Below, piece after piece: positions 42,724-52,309 of a stretch of 64,000 nt of DNA. Position 1 is the stretch's first letter. Every line of letters starts with the position of its first letter. The stretch is from positions 1-64,000 of the forward strand of contig NZ_JAAALE010000009.1 of assembly GCF_009905735.1 (NCBI RefSeq), read 5' to 3'. The translations under genes were made by a program, and so were the position numbers. This DNA comes from Porphyrobacter sp. SLTP. Its GTDB lineage: Bacteria > Pseudomonadota > Alphaproteobacteria > Sphingomonadales > Sphingomonadaceae. The notes beneath the pieces are model-generated. The model saw only the letters and a program-made list of their open reading frames with translations, did not search any database and was not told the DNA's origin.

Positions 42724-45258
42724 ATGACTGAGCCGACCGCCTCACCTGTTGCCGAACCCGGCGCGCCCTCGACCTGGGCTTACCTGCGCTACCGCGTGAA
42801 TCGCGATCTCGGCGGCGCGTTGGCGTGGTTCCGTGAGCGTTGGCAGCAGAGCTTCTGGTTTAAGCTGGTCGCAGGCGCCTTCGGCGTGTTCCTCGCGCTG
42901 TGGATCGCGGTGTTTGTATGGCTGGCAAGCGACTTGCCCGAAGCCGAAGCGCTGCTGACCTATGAGACGCCGCTCCCCACGGTGGTGCGTGGCTATGACG
43001 GCGAGATCGTCCATACCTATGCGCGTGAGCGGCGGGTGCAGCTCCAATATGCCGACTTCCCGCAAAAGCTGATCGAATCCTACCTCGCCGCCGAGGACAA
43101 GACCTTCTTCAGCCACGGCGGGGTCGATTTCTTCGGCACGGCCAATGCTGTGTTCGATTATGCCACCAAGTTCGGCTCAGGCGAGCGCGCGGTCGGCGGG
43201 TCGACCATCACCCAGCAGGTCGCCAAGAACCTGCTGCTGGGCGACGAATATTCGGTCACGCGCAAGCTCAAGGAAATGATCCTCGCCGGACGCATCGAAC
43301 AGGTGCTGACCAAGCAGGAGATCCTCGAACTCTACCTCAACGAAATCCCGCTCGGTCGGCGCAGCTTTGGCGTGCAGGCGGCATCGCGTGCCTATTTCGA
43401 CAAGGATGTCGACGCGCTTGAACTGCACGAGATGGCCTTCCTTGCGATCCTGCCCAAGGCACCCGAACGCTATGGCCGCAAAGGTCAGGAAGAGGCCGCG
43501 CTGGAACGGCGCAATTTCGTGCTCGGCCAGATGGAAGAGAACGGCTTCATCACCGGCTCGCAGCGCCGGGCTGCTGCGGCGCAGCCCCTGGGCCTCGTCA
43601 CCCAGCGGCGTGAGCGGAGCGTGGATGCCGGCTACTTCCTCGAAGAGGTCCGCCGCGAACTGATCACGCGGTTTGGAGAAACGGCGGAGACCGGGCCGAA
43701 CTCGGTCTATGCAGGCGGGCTGTGGGTGCGCACTTCGCTTGATCCGCAGATGCAGACCGCCGCCCGCGATGCGCTGCGCGAAGGCTTGCTGCGCTATCAT
43801 GGCGGGCGCGCCTGGGCGGGGCCGATTGCGACACTCGATGTCAGCGCGGGCAATTGGGCAAGCCAGCTGCAAAGCTCGCCGCTCGGGATCAGTTACAAGG
43901 ACTGGCGCGTTGGCGTTGTCACCAGCCGCAGCGGGCAATCGGCGCGGATCGGCTTCGCCGATGGCAAGGAAGCGCCGCTTGGCAATCTGCCCAACGCGCT
44001 GAAGGCCGGTGATGTGATCGCGGCCAGCCCGTCGGGCAATGGCTGGAACGTGCGCACAATCCCTGAAGCGCAGGGCGCGCTGGTGGTTGAGAGCGCACAG
44101 ACCGGACGGGTGCTGGCAATGCAGGGCGGTTTCGATCACCGCCTGTCAGACTTCAACCGCGCCACGCAGGCGATGCGTCAGCCGGGTTCGACCATCAAGC
44201 CTTTCGTCTATGCCGCCGGGCTCGATACCGGCATGACCCCGTCGACCCAGGTCGATAACAACCGCTTCTGCTATTATCAGGGCGCCAATCTCGGCGAGAA
44301 ATGCATTCGCGGCTCGGGCAGCGGTGGGCAACACCCGATGCGCTTCGGGCTTGAGCAATCGCAGAACATCATGACCGTGCAGATCGGCATGACGGCGGGC
44401 ATGAACAATGTCGTCAAGGGCATCGAGAAGCTCGGCATCGGCAAGTTCCCCGCCTATCCCTCGACCGCACTGGGCGCGGGCGAGACGACGCTGGTCAAGA
44501 TGGTCGCTGCTTACAGCGCGCTCGCCAATCATGGGCGGCTCAATCCGCCGACCGTGATCGACTATGTGCAGGACCGCCGCGGCAAGGTGCTGTGGCGCGC
44601 CGACAACCGTGATTGCCGCGGCTGCAATATGGCGAAATGGGATGGCAAGCCGATGCCGCGCTTCGGCGTGCGCGGCGCGCAGGCGATGGACGCGCGCACC
44701 GCGTTTCAGGTGATGCACATGCTGCGCGGCGCGGTCAGCCGTGGGACCGCGACGGTGCTCAATCCGCTCAACCTTCCGCTGTTCGGCAAGACCGGCACCA
44801 CCACCGGCCCCAAGGACGTGTGGTTCATCGGCGGCACGCAGCAGATGATCGCAGGCGCCTATATCGGTTTCGACCAACCGCGGAATATGGGCGGCTATGC
44901 CTTTGGCGGCACGATTGCCGCGCCGATCATCAAGAGCCTCATCGAGAAGACCAAGCCTAAGTGGTCTGACCTTCCTGCCGTTGCGCCTGCGGGCGTGCGG
45001 ATGGTGCGGGTCGACCGCCGCTCGGGCAAGCGTGTGTTCGATGGCTGGCCAACCGATGACCCGCGCTCCGCGATCATCTGGGAAGCCTTCAAGCCCGACA
45101 CTGAGCCAGAGCGATACACCCGGCAGGACGCGATCGCGGCCAAGCGCAACGAAATCCTCGCGCTGATCCGCGCCGGGCGGCAGAACGCCGAAAGCGCGGT
45201 GGTCGACGAGCCAGCACCCGATGCGGTCGAATTCATCGATGAAGGCGGGGTCGACTGA
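42724..45258 (+). CDS. mrcA: Penicillin-binding protein 1A
   Basis: The product is an 844-residue bifunctional class A PBP at the inner membrane, polymerising and cross-linking peptidoglycan. A membrane helix lies at about 45-70; the GT51 domain has catalytic Glu124 in AEDKTFFSHGG; the transpeptidase has Ser489 (STIK), SQN in EQSQNIM and KTG in FGKTGTT. An OB-like insert lies between the domains. Its position next to an amidase fits a cell-wall pair. Length is normal. Confidence 0.93.
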   Translation: MTEPTASPVAEPGAPSTWAYLRYRVNRDLGGALAWFRERWQQSFWFKLVAGAFGVFLALWIAVFVWLASDLPEAEALLTYETPLPTVVRGYDGEIVHTYARERRVQLQYADFPQKLIESYLAAEDKTFFSHGGVDFFGTANAVFDYATKFGSGERAVGGSTITQQVAKNLLLGDEYSVTRKLKEMILAGRIEQVLTKQEILELYLNEIPLGRRSFGVQAASRAYFDKDVDALELHEMAFLAILPKAPERYGRKGQEEAALERRNFVLGQMEENGFITGSQRRAAAAQPLGLVTQRRERSVDAGYFLEEVRRELITRFGETAETGPNSVYAGGLWVRTSLDPQMQTAARDALREGLLRYHGGRAWAGPIATLDVSAGNWASQLQSSPLGISYKDWRVGVVTSRSGQSARIGFADGKEAPLGNLPNALKAGDVIAASPSGNGWNVRTIPEAQGALVVESAQTGRVLAMQGGFDHRLSDFNRATQAMRQPGSTIKPFVYAAGLDTGMTPSTQVDNNRFCYYQGANLGEKCIRGSGSGGQHPMRFGLEQSQNIMTVQIGMTAGMNNVVKGIEKLGIGKFPAYPSTALGAGETTLVKMVAAYSALANHGRLNPPTVIDYVQDRRGKVLWRADNRDCRGCNMAKWDGKPMPRFGVRGAQAMDARTAFQVMHMLRGAVSRGTATVLNPLNLPLFGKTGTTTGPKDVWFIGGTQQMIAGAYIGFDQPRNMGGYAFGGTIAAPIIKSLIEKTKPKWSDLPAVAPAGVRMVRVDRRSGKRVFDGWPTDDPRSAIIWEAFKPDTEPERYTRQDAIAAKRNEILALIRAGRQNAESAVVDEPAPDAVEFIDEGGVD

Positions 45259-45300
45259 CCTCCCGTGGAACCGGTCGCGGGGCTGGCGGGTTAGTGTGCC

Positions 45301-45849
45301 ATGACCAGCACCCGCAACCGCTTCACCCCCTTCGCCGCACTCGCCCTGATCGGGCTCGCCGCGATGACCGTCACCTCCGCTTCGGCTGAACTGCCCAAGG
45401 GCGCCAAGGCCCCCGGCTTTGCCACCCGCGCCGCGCTGGCAGGCTCGGAGTTCGGTTTCACCCTCAGCGCCGCCTTGGCCAAGGGGCCGGTGGTGCTCTA
45501 TTTCTACCCCAAGGCCTTCACCAGCGGCTGCACGCTGGAAGCCAATGCCTTTGCCGCCGCCATGCCGCAGTTCAAGGCGGCCGGTGCGAGCGTCATCGGG
45601 ATGTCGAACGACGATATCGAAACCCTTAAGCGCTTCAGCCGTGAAGAATGCCGCGATGCTTTTCCGGTCGGCGTTGCCTCGGCCAAGATCATGGCGGCCT
45701 ATGATGTGGCGGGCAGTGGTTCGGGCTATGCCAGCCGCACATCTTATGTGATCGCGCGCGACGGCAGCATCGTTGCCGTGCATTCCGCCGCCGACTATCG
45801 CGGCCATGTCGAAAAGACCTTGGCGGCGGTGCGCGCGCTCAAGAAGTAG
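45301..45849 (+). CDS. Exported BCP-type peroxiredoxin
   Basis: The product is a 182-residue peroxidase. A signal peptide (about residues 1-29, ending TSASA) sends it to the periplasm, which is unusual for BCP/PrxQ proteins. The peroxidatic cysteine is Cys77 in FYPKAFTSGCTLE, and Cys117 in REECRDAF may resolve. Domain length and order match the AhpC/TSA fold. A candidate terminator follows. Confidence 0.83.
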   Translation: MTSTRNRFTPFAALALIGLAAMTVTSASAELPKGAKAPGFATRAALAGSEFGFTLSAALAKGPVVLYFYPKAFTSGCTLEANAFAAAMPQFKAAGASVIGMSNDDIETLKRFSREECRDAFPVGVASAKIMAAYDVAGSGSGYASRTSYVIARDGSIVAVHSAADYRGHVEKTLAAVRALKK

Positions 45850-45915
45850 GGCCCCGGGGAGCGGCGCAGCCGCTTTACAATCGCGCGCGCAGCGCTAAGC
45901 GGGGCCGACTTTTTT
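45850..45915 (+). terminator. Candidate intrinsic terminator after the peroxiredoxin gene
   Basis: Arms GGCCCCG (45850-45856) and CGGGGCC (45900-45906) enclose an inner hairpin GCGGC-GCA-GCCGC (45861-45873). Six T follow at 45910-45915. It would end the peroxiredoxin transcript just before prfB. Confidence 0.5.
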
Positions 45916-45938
45916 AGAGCATCACTGAAGGATAGACG

Positions 45939-47066
45939 ATGCGGGCCGAAGGCCAGGCTTACATCAACCGGATCGAAGCGGCGCTGGCGCTGGTGCGCCT
46001 GTCGCTCGATTGGGATCGCGCGCTGCGGAGGCTCGACGAGTTGAACGCGCGGGTGCAGGACCCGAACCTGTGGGACAATCCCAAGCAGGCGCAGGCGATC
46101 AGCCGCGAGCAGAAGTCGCTGGAAACGGCGGTGAACACCGTGAACGAAATCGCCGCGGAAATGGCGGACGCGATCGAGTTCATCGAAATGGGCGAGGCCG
46201 AGGGCGAAGACACCATCGTCGAGGATGGTCTCAAGACGCTCGCCGCGCTCGCCGACCGGGCGGATGCCGACAAGGTGCAGGCGCTGCTTTCGGGCGAGGC
46301 GGACGGCAATGACACCTATCTCGAAATCCACGCCGGGGCCGGCGGGACCGAGAGCCAGGACTGGGCCGAAATGCTGTTCCGCATGTATGGCCGCTGGGCC
46401 GAACGGCGCGGCTTCAAGGTCGACACGGTCGAATATCAGGCAGGCGAACAGGCCGGGATCAAGTCGGCGACCCTGCTGATCAAGGGCGATGGCGCCTATG
46501 GCTATGCCAAGACCGAGAGCGGTGTTCACCGCCTGGTCCGCATCAGCCCCTATGATAGCAGCGCCCGCCGCCACACCAGCTTTTCGAGCGTGTGGGTCTA
46601 TCCGGTGATCGACGATTCCTTCGAGATCGACATCAACCCGGCCGACCTCAAGATCGACACCTACCGCGCGTCGGGCGCAGGCGGGCAGCACGTCAACACC
46701 ACCGACTCCGCGGTACGTATCACCCACCAGCCCTCCGGCATCGTGGTCGCCAGCCAGCAGGATCGTAGCCAGCACAAGAACCGCGAAATCGCGATGAACA
46801 TGCTCAAGGCACGGCTTTACGAGGCAGAGATGCGCGCGCGCGAGGAAGCCGCCAGCGCCGAACACTCGGCCAAGAGCGACATTGGCTGGGGCCACCAGAT
46901 CCGTTCCTACGTCTTGCAGCCCTATCAGATGGTCAAGGACCTGCGCACCGGCGTTGTTTCGACCGCCCCTGACGCTGTGCTCGATGGCGCAATCGATCCC
47001 TTTATTTCCGCTGCGCTTGCCCAGCGGGTGACGGGTGAAAAGGTCGACATCGAGGACGTGGAGTAA
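45939..47066 (+). CDS. prfB: Peptide chain release factor 2
   Basis: The product is a 375-residue RF2 that reads UAA and UGA. The ester-hydrolysis GGQ is at 248-250. The stop-recognition tripeptide reads SPY at 203-205 in RISPYDSSARRHTSF, in place of the textbook SPF. The reading frame is continuous, with no programmed frameshift as in E. coli. The start ATG has GAAGGA upstream. The next gene follows after five bases. Confidence 0.93.
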   Translation: MRAEGQAYINRIEAALALVRLSLDWDRALRRLDELNARVQDPNLWDNPKQAQAISREQKSLETAVNTVNEIAAEMADAIEFIEMGEAEGEDTIVEDGLKTLAALADRADADKVQALLSGEADGNDTYLEIHAGAGGTESQDWAEMLFRMYGRWAERRGFKVDTVEYQAGEQAGIKSATLLIKGDGAYGYAKTESGVHRLVRISPYDSSARRHTSFSSVWVYPVIDDSFEIDINPADLKIDTYRASGAGGQHVNTTDSAVRITHQPSGIVVASQQDRSQHKNREIAMNMLKARLYEAEMRAREEAASAEHSAKSDIGWGHQIRSYVLQPYQMVKDLRTGVVSTAPDAVLDGAIDPFISAALAQRVTGEKVDIEDVE

Positions 47067-47071
47067 GCCCG

Positions 47072-47800
47072 ATGCGGCGCGGTGCGGTCTGGTCTGGTTT
47101 GGGAGTGGGCGCAGCGCTGCTGCTGGCCGGGTGCGACGGCATTGCGCCGGTCACCGGCGATCCGGCCGCAGGCGAAGTGAGTTTCCCCAGGCCCGATCGC
47201 CCGGTCGCCAAGGTCGTCTCCAACCAGTTCTCCAACGAGGACGCGCGTGACGAGCGTAACGAGGCGCAGGTCGTCATGGACCTGGCCGACCTTCGTTCCG
47301 GCATGACCGTTGCCGATATCGGCGCGGGTGAGGGCTATTACACCGTGCGCCTGGCCGAACGGGTCGGCGTGGACGGGCGCGTGCTGGCGCAGGACATCAG
47401 CCGCGAAGCGCTCGACCGGCTCGGCCGACGAGTGGAGCGCGAGCGGCTCGAGAACATCTCGATCAAGTTCGGTGATGCCGATAATCCGCAGCTTCCGCCT
47501 GACAGTTTCGACCGGATCTTCATGGTCCACATGTACCATGAAGTGACCGATCCCTACGCCTTCCTGTGGAACATGTGGCCCGCGCTGAACGCTGGCGGGC
47601 AGATTGTGGTCGTGGAAAGCGACAGCCCGGTCGGCCGCCACGGCCTGCCGCACACGCTCTTGTTCTGCGAGTTCGAAGCGGTCGGCTATGTGCTGGTCGA
47701 ATATATTGAACGCCCTGATATCAAGGGGTATTTCGCACGCTTTCAGCGCGGCACCGATCGCACCGCGCCTGATGCGATCAAGGTCTGCGAGGCCGGCTGA
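47072..47800 (+). CDS. Lipoprotein with class I SAM-methyltransferase fold
   Basis: The product is 242 residues with a signal peptide and lipobox LAGC (Cys21), so it is predicted to be a membrane-anchored lipoprotein. The mature domain has VADIGAGEGYYTV (SAM motif DIGAGEG at 82-88), an SFDRIFMVHMYHEV segment and a GGQIVVVESD strand, a complete methyltransferase-like fold. A periplasmic location is puzzling because SAM is cytoplasmic. Substrate unknown. It follows prfB by five bases. Confidence 0.8.
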   Translation: MRRGAVWSGLGVGAALLLAGCDGIAPVTGDPAAGEVSFPRPDRPVAKVVSNQFSNEDARDERNEAQVVMDLADLRSGMTVADIGAGEGYYTVRLAERVGVDGRVLAQDISREALDRLGRRVERERLENISIKFGDADNPQLPPDSFDRIFMVHMYHEVTDPYAFLWNMWPALNAGGQIVVVESDSPVGRHGLPHTLLFCEFEAVGYVLVEYIERPDIKGYFARFQRGTDRTAPDAIKVCEAG

Positions 47801-47892
47801 GAGCGCTAACCCATGAGGTTGCGAGGCGCGCCCGCCCCGACTATGGCAAGATTACGTAAGAAAGCGCGGGTTTCGCGCAAAGGGGATTTTCA

Positions 47893-49296
47893 TTGTTCAA
47901 GGGATTGAGCCCGATCGTTTATGGCGGTCGTGAAGTCTGGCCGCTGGTTGAAGGCGGCAAGGGTGTATCGGCAACCAATCATGCGAGTTCCGGCGCTTGG
48001 GCCGCTGCTGGCGGGATCGGCACGGTCAGTGCGGTCAATGCTGACAGCTATGACAATGACGGTAATCCCATCCCGCAGGTCTATCATGGCCGCACCCGTG
48101 AAGAACGGCATCAGGAGCTGATCCGCTACGCCATTGACGGCGCCACCACGCAGGTCAAACAGGCCTATGAACTCGCCAACGGCAAGGGCGCGATCAACAT
48201 CAACGTGCTGTGGGAAATGGGCGGGGCGCAGGCCGTGCTCGAAGGCGTGCTGGAAAACACCCGCGGCATGGTGACCGGCGTCACCTGCGGGGCGGGGATG
48301 CCTTACAAGCTGGCTGAAATCGCGGCGCGCTTTAACGTCTGCTATCTGCCGATCGTGAGCTCGGGCCGCGCCTTCCGCGCGCTGTGGAAGCGGTCCTATC
48401 ACAAGGTCCCCGATCTGATGGCGGCAGTGGTCTATGAAGACCCGTGGCTGGCGGGCGGGCACAATGGCCTCTCCAACGCTGAGGACCCAACCAAGCCCGA
48501 AGACCCCTATCCGCGCGTCAAGGTGCTGCGCGACATGATGCGCGCCGAAGGTGTCAGCGATGACGTGCCGATCGTGATGGCGGGCGGGGTCTGGTACCTG
48601 CGCGAATGGAACGACTGGATCGACAATCCCGAGCTGGGCAGGATCGCCTTCCAGTTCGGCACGCGGCCGCTGCTCACGCAGGAGAGCCCGATCCCCCAGA
48701 TCTGGAAGGATCTGCTGCGCACGGTGGAGCCGGGCGATGTGCTGCTCCACAAGTTCTCGCCCACCGGCTTCTATTCGAGCGCGGTGAAGACCCCGTTCCT
48801 CTATGACCTGATGCACCGTTCAGAGCGTCAGGTGCCCTATTTCAAGCGCGGCGCGGAAGAAGGCACCGTGCAGCTCGGCGAAGACGGCAAGGCGCGCAGC
48901 TTCTGGGTCAAGCCGGAAGACAAGGCCAAGGCCGAAATGTGGATGCGCGCCGGGCATACCGAGCCCCTCAAGACTCCGGACGACACGATCGTGTTCGTCA
49001 CCCCCGAAGCGCGCGACACCATCCGCAAGGACCAACAGGATTGCATGGGCTGTTTGTCGCATTGCGGTTTTTCGAGCTGGAAGGACCACGACGACTTCAC
49101 CACCGGGCGTCTGGCCGACCCGCGCAGCTTCTGCATCCAGAAGACCTTGCAGGACATTGCCCATGGCGATGATCCCGACAACAACCTCGCCTTCGCAGGC
49201 CACGCGGCTTACCGGTTCAAGACCGATCCGTTCTTCTCCAACGGCTACACCCCGAGCGTAGGCGAGTTGGTCGAGCGGATTTTGACGGGGGATTGA
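47893..49296 (+). CDS. NAD(P)H-dependent flavin oxidoreductase (nitronate monooxygenase-like) with C-terminal Cys cluster
   Basis: The product is 467 residues, larger than typical 2-nitropropane dioxygenase relatives. The TIM-barrel part has GVSATNHASSGAWAAAGGIGTVS at the start, then VTCGAGMP near 135 and IVMAGGVW near 231. The C-terminal extension carries Cys384, Cys387, Cys391 (CMGCLSHC) and Cys414, a plausible iron-sulfur or zinc site. The start is a TTG at 47893 with AAAGGGGA upstream. The reaction is unknown. Confidence 0.78.
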   Translation: MFKGLSPIVYGGREVWPLVEGGKGVSATNHASSGAWAAAGGIGTVSAVNADSYDNDGNPIPQVYHGRTREERHQELIRYAIDGATTQVKQAYELANGKGAININVLWEMGGAQAVLEGVLENTRGMVTGVTCGAGMPYKLAEIAARFNVCYLPIVSSGRAFRALWKRSYHKVPDLMAAVVYEDPWLAGGHNGLSNAEDPTKPEDPYPRVKVLRDMMRAEGVSDDVPIVMAGGVWYLREWNDWIDNPELGRIAFQFGTRPLLTQESPIPQIWKDLLRTVEPGDVLLHKFSPTGFYSSAVKTPFLYDLMHRSERQVPYFKRGAEEGTVQLGEDGKARSFWVKPEDKAKAEMWMRAGHTEPLKTPDDTIVFVTPEARDTIRKDQQDCMGCLSHCGFSSWKDHDDFTTGRLADPRSFCIQKTLQDIAHGDDPDNNLAFAGHAAYRFKTDPFFSNGYTPSVGELVERILTGD

Positions 49297-49321
49297 CCCT
49301 TCGGCGCGGTGTTGGCGGCGA

Positions 49322-50335
49322 TCAGCCCCACACCAGCGCCGTCAGCACCTGATCGGGTGGGCGGTGGCCGTCGGCCCACATGCGGATGTTGGCGATCACC
49401 TTGTGACCCGAATCCTCGCGGCCCTCCGCCGTGGCGCTGCCGATGTGGGGGAGGGTCATGACGTTGGGGTGCGCGATCAGGCGCGGATCGACATGAGGCT
49501 CGTCTGGGTACACGTCCAGACCTGCGCCTGCCAGATGCCCGGATTCCAGCGCCGCAATCAACGCCTCCTGATCGATCAATTCGCCGCGCGCGGTGTTGAT
49601 GATGCTGCTGCCCGGTTTCATCAGCGCGATCCGGCGTGCGTCGATCAGGTGGCGGGTGTCCTCGGTCAGCGGGCAGTGCAGGGTGAGGATGTCAGCCTCG
49701 GCCATCAGAGTATCGACATCGCCGACGTAGCGTGCGCCGAGCATCCGTTCCAATGCTTCGGGCAGGGGCTTGCGGTTGTAATAGGCGATCTCCAGCCCGA
49801 AGGCGCGGGCGCGGTGAGCCACCGCTTGGCCGATGCGGCCCATGCCGATGATGCCGAGCACCTTGCCTGCCAGCTTACGCCCGAGCAAGCCTGACGGCGC
49901 CCAGCCGGTCCACTTGCCACTCCGCACCAGGCCGGTGCCTTCGCGGATCCTGCGCGGCACGCCGATGATCCCGGCCATGGCGATATCGGCGGTGTCGTCG
50001 GTGAAGACGCCGGGGGTGTTGGTGACGAGGATCTTGCGCGCGGCGGCGGCAGGCAGGTCGATATGTTCGGTGCCAGCGCCGAAATTGGCGATCAGGCCCA
50101 GCCGCTCGCCAGCACCCGCGATCAGATCGGCGTCGATCCGGTCGGTCACGGTCGGCACCAGCACATCGCAATCCTGCATTGCCTTGGCCAGTTGCTCGCG
50201 CGTGAGCGGCACATCGCTCTCATTCAGCACCACATCGAACAGCTCGCGCATCCGCGCTTCGACCTCCGGCATCAGGTGGCGGGTGACGATCACGCGCGGG
50301 GCATTGGCGAGCGGACGGGTGGGGCGCTGGGTCAT
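49322..50335 (-). CDS. D-2-hydroxyacid dehydrogenase (glyoxylate/hydroxypyruvate reductase-like)
   Basis: The product is a 337-residue NAD(P)-dependent D-isomer-specific dehydrogenase. The dinucleotide-binding GMGRIG is at 164-169, and the catalytic residues Arg250 (TARGEL), Glu279 (PDEP) and His297 (PHIGS) are all present. It likely reduces glyoxylate or hydroxypyruvate, though formate dehydrogenase-like relatives exist. It is convergent with the flavin oxidoreductase gene, with a 25-base gap. Confidence 0.87.
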   Translation of the reverse strand: MTQRPTRPLANAPRVIVTRHLMPEVEARMRELFDVVLNESDVPLTREQLAKAMQDCDVLVPTVTDRIDADLIAGAGERLGLIANFGAGTEHIDLPAAAARKILVTNTPGVFTDDTADIAMAGIIGVPRRIREGTGLVRSGKWTGWAPSGLLGRKLAGKVLGIIGMGRIGQAVAHRARAFGLEIAYYNRKPLPEALERMLGARYVGDVDTLMAEADILTLHCPLTEDTRHLIDARRIALMKPGSSIINTARGELIDQEALIAALESGHLAGAGLDVYPDEPHVDPRLIAHPNVMTLPHIGSATAEGREDSGHKVIANIRMWADGHRPPDQVLTALVWG

Positions 50336-50431
50336 GGCTGACGGGCTAATGCCACAGGGCCTTTGCGGTCAAGGCGCGGATGCACACGCACTGCTTGAAT
50401 CCGCAGGGGCTAAGGCGCTATCGCTTCAGGA

Positions 50432-50929
50432 ATGCAGGGATTCCGTTTCATCTCGACGCTCAGCTTTGTGCTGATGCTGGCCGCCACCTTCGTGATCGCG
50501 CCGCTCAGCGCGCAGGACCGGACGCTGCCCTATTGGGCGAGCCTGCGGTACGAGAAGGTCAATATGCGCGTGGGGCCGAGCGCGGAATATCCCGTCACCT
50601 GGGTCTATCTGCGGCAGGGCCTGCCGGTGAAGGTGGTGCGGGTGCGCGAAGGCTGGCGCTTGGTCGAGGACCATGAAGGCACGCAGGGCTGGGTGGCTTC
50701 GAGCCAGCTCGATCCAGCGCGGGGTGGGTTGGTGATTGGAGCGGGGCTCGCCGAGGTGCGGGCTGAGCCCAGCACTGCGGCAGCCGTGAAGTGGCGGGCC
50801 GAGCCGGGCGTGGTGACCAAGCTCAAGACGTGCCGCTCAGGCTGGTGCGAAGTCGATATTGCCGGGCGCAAGGGCTGGGTCAGCGCCGCGCGCCTGTGGG
50901 GCTCCGACACGCTGCCGGGTGACGAATAA
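50432..50929 (+). CDS. Exported SH3-domain protein
   Basis: The product is 165 residues with a signal peptide (cleavage after LSA at about 27) and two SH3-like beta domains: one around residues 38-95 containing the motif NMRVGPS (44-50) and EGTQGWV, the other around 100-160 ending in AGRKGWVSAARLWG. Such bacterial SH3 proteins often bind cell-wall or secreted proteins. The partner is unknown. Confidence 0.8.
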   Translation: MQGFRFISTLSFVLMLAATFVIAPLSAQDRTLPYWASLRYEKVNMRVGPSAEYPVTWVYLRQGLPVKVVRVREGWRLVEDHEGTQGWVASSQLDPARGGLVIGAGLAEVRAEPSTAAAVKWRAEPGVVTKLKTCRSGWCEVDIAGRKGWVSAARLWGSDTLPGDE

Positions 50930-50949
50930 CGCCGCCCGGCGCGCGCACA

Positions 50950-52146
50950 TCAGATCAGTTCGACCGCGACGGCTGTCGCTTCCCCGCCGCCGATGCACAG
51001 CGAGGCGACACCGCGTGTCTTGCCCTGCTGCTTCAGCGCATTGAGCAACGTGACGATGATCCGCGTTCCGCTCGCCCCGATCGGGTGACCGAGCGCGGTG
51101 CCGCCGCCGTTGACGTTGATCTTGTCGTGCGGAATGCCGAGGTCACGCATCGCGAACATCGCGACACAGGCGAAAGCCTCGTTCACTTCAAACAGATCGA
51201 CATCGTCCACGCCCCAGCCCGCGCGGGCGAGCACCTTCTGGATCGCCGGGATCGGCGCGGTGGTGAACTGCGCGGGGGCTTGGGCGTGTGAGGCAATCGC
51301 GACAACGCGGGCGACCGGCGTAAGGCCCTTGGCCTCGGCGATGCTGGCGCGGGTGAGGACCACGGCGGCGGCGCCGTCCGAAATCGAGCTGGAGGTCGCG
51401 GCGGTGATCGTCCCGTCCTTGGCGAAGGCGGGCTTCAGCTGCGGGATCTTGTCGGGGCGGCCCTTGCCGGGGGCTTCGTCATGCTCGACCACGACATCGC
51501 CGGCGCGGGTCGAGACCGTGACGGCCACCACTTCGTCTGCAAAGGCGCCGCTGGCAATCGCGCGATTGGCGCGGGCGAGCGATTCGATCGAATAGGCGTC
51601 CATGTCCTCGCGGGTCATCTGGTAGGCGTTGGCGGTGTCCTGCGCGAAGGTGCCCATGGCACGGCCCGGCTCGTAAGCGTCTTCGAGGCCATCGAGGAAC
51701 ATGTGGTCATAGGCGGTGTCATGGCCCAGCCGCGCGCCCGAGCGGTGCTTCTTGAGGAGGTAGGGCGCATTGGTCATGCTCTCCATCCCGCCTGCGACCA
51801 CCACGTCGACGGTTCCGCTGGCCAGTGCCTCGCTGCCCATGATCACGGTTTGCATACCGCTGCCGCAGACCTTGTTCACCGTGGTCGCCTCGACCGAGAG
51901 CGGCAAGCCCGCCTTGATCGCCGCCTGACGCGCCGGGGCCTGACCGAGCCCAGCGGGCAGCACGCAGCCCATATAGGCGCGGTCAATATCCTCGCCCGCC
52001 ACGCCCGCGCGCTCGACCGCAGCCTTGACCGCGATCGCCCCGAGATCAGTCGCCGACACTTCGGACAGCGCGCCCTGCATCGCACCCATCGGGGTGCGGG
52101 CGTAAGAGAGGATCACGATCGGGTCGGCGGGGGAGAGCTGGGTCAT
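50950..52146 (-). CDS. Acetyl-CoA C-acetyltransferase (thiolase)
   Basis: The product is a 398-residue thiolase. The nucleophile Cys94 (KVCGSGMQ), His354 (ALGHPIG) and Cys384 (CIGGGE) form the active site. It could act in acetoacetyl-CoA formation or beta-oxidation. I use ATG 52146, preceded by AAGGA with good spacing; the frame opens upstream but without conservation. It is divergent from the aldehyde dehydrogenase gene. Confidence 0.92.
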   Translation of the reverse strand: MTQLSPADPIVILSYARTPMGAMQGALSEVSATDLGAIAVKAAVERAGVAGEDIDRAYMGCVLPAGLGQAPARQAAIKAGLPLSVEATTVNKVCGSGMQTVIMGSEALASGTVDVVVAGGMESMTNAPYLLKKHRSGARLGHDTAYDHMFLDGLEDAYEPGRAMGTFAQDTANAYQMTREDMDAYSIESLARANRAIASGAFADEVVAVTVSTRAGDVVVEHDEAPGKGRPDKIPQLKPAFAKDGTITAATSSSISDGAAAVVLTRASIAEAKGLTPVARVVAIASHAQAPAQFTTAPIPAIQKVLARAGWGVDDVDLFEVNEAFACVAMFAMRDLGIPHDKINVNGGGTALGHPIGASGTRIIVTLLNALKQQGKTRGVASLCIGGGEATAVAVELI

Positions 52147-52309
52147 GGCAAAGTCCTTGCGTGACATAGGGGGGTGTTCCGGGGCGGATGTAATGCTGCA
52201 ATGCGTCAAACGCAATCGCGGCCCGGATCGAAGCGCCTTGCCTTGACCTCGCCTTTGGGCGAGAACGCGTCGCAAATGAAAACGCATCTATGTCTCACGG
52301 GAGAATGAC

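Noticed and set aside
46545-46553. SPY instead of SPF in the release-factor tripeptide as a sign of altered stop-codon reading
   Set aside because: The same variant is, to my knowledge, common in alphaproteobacterial RF2, and stop-codon use in the window looks ordinary.
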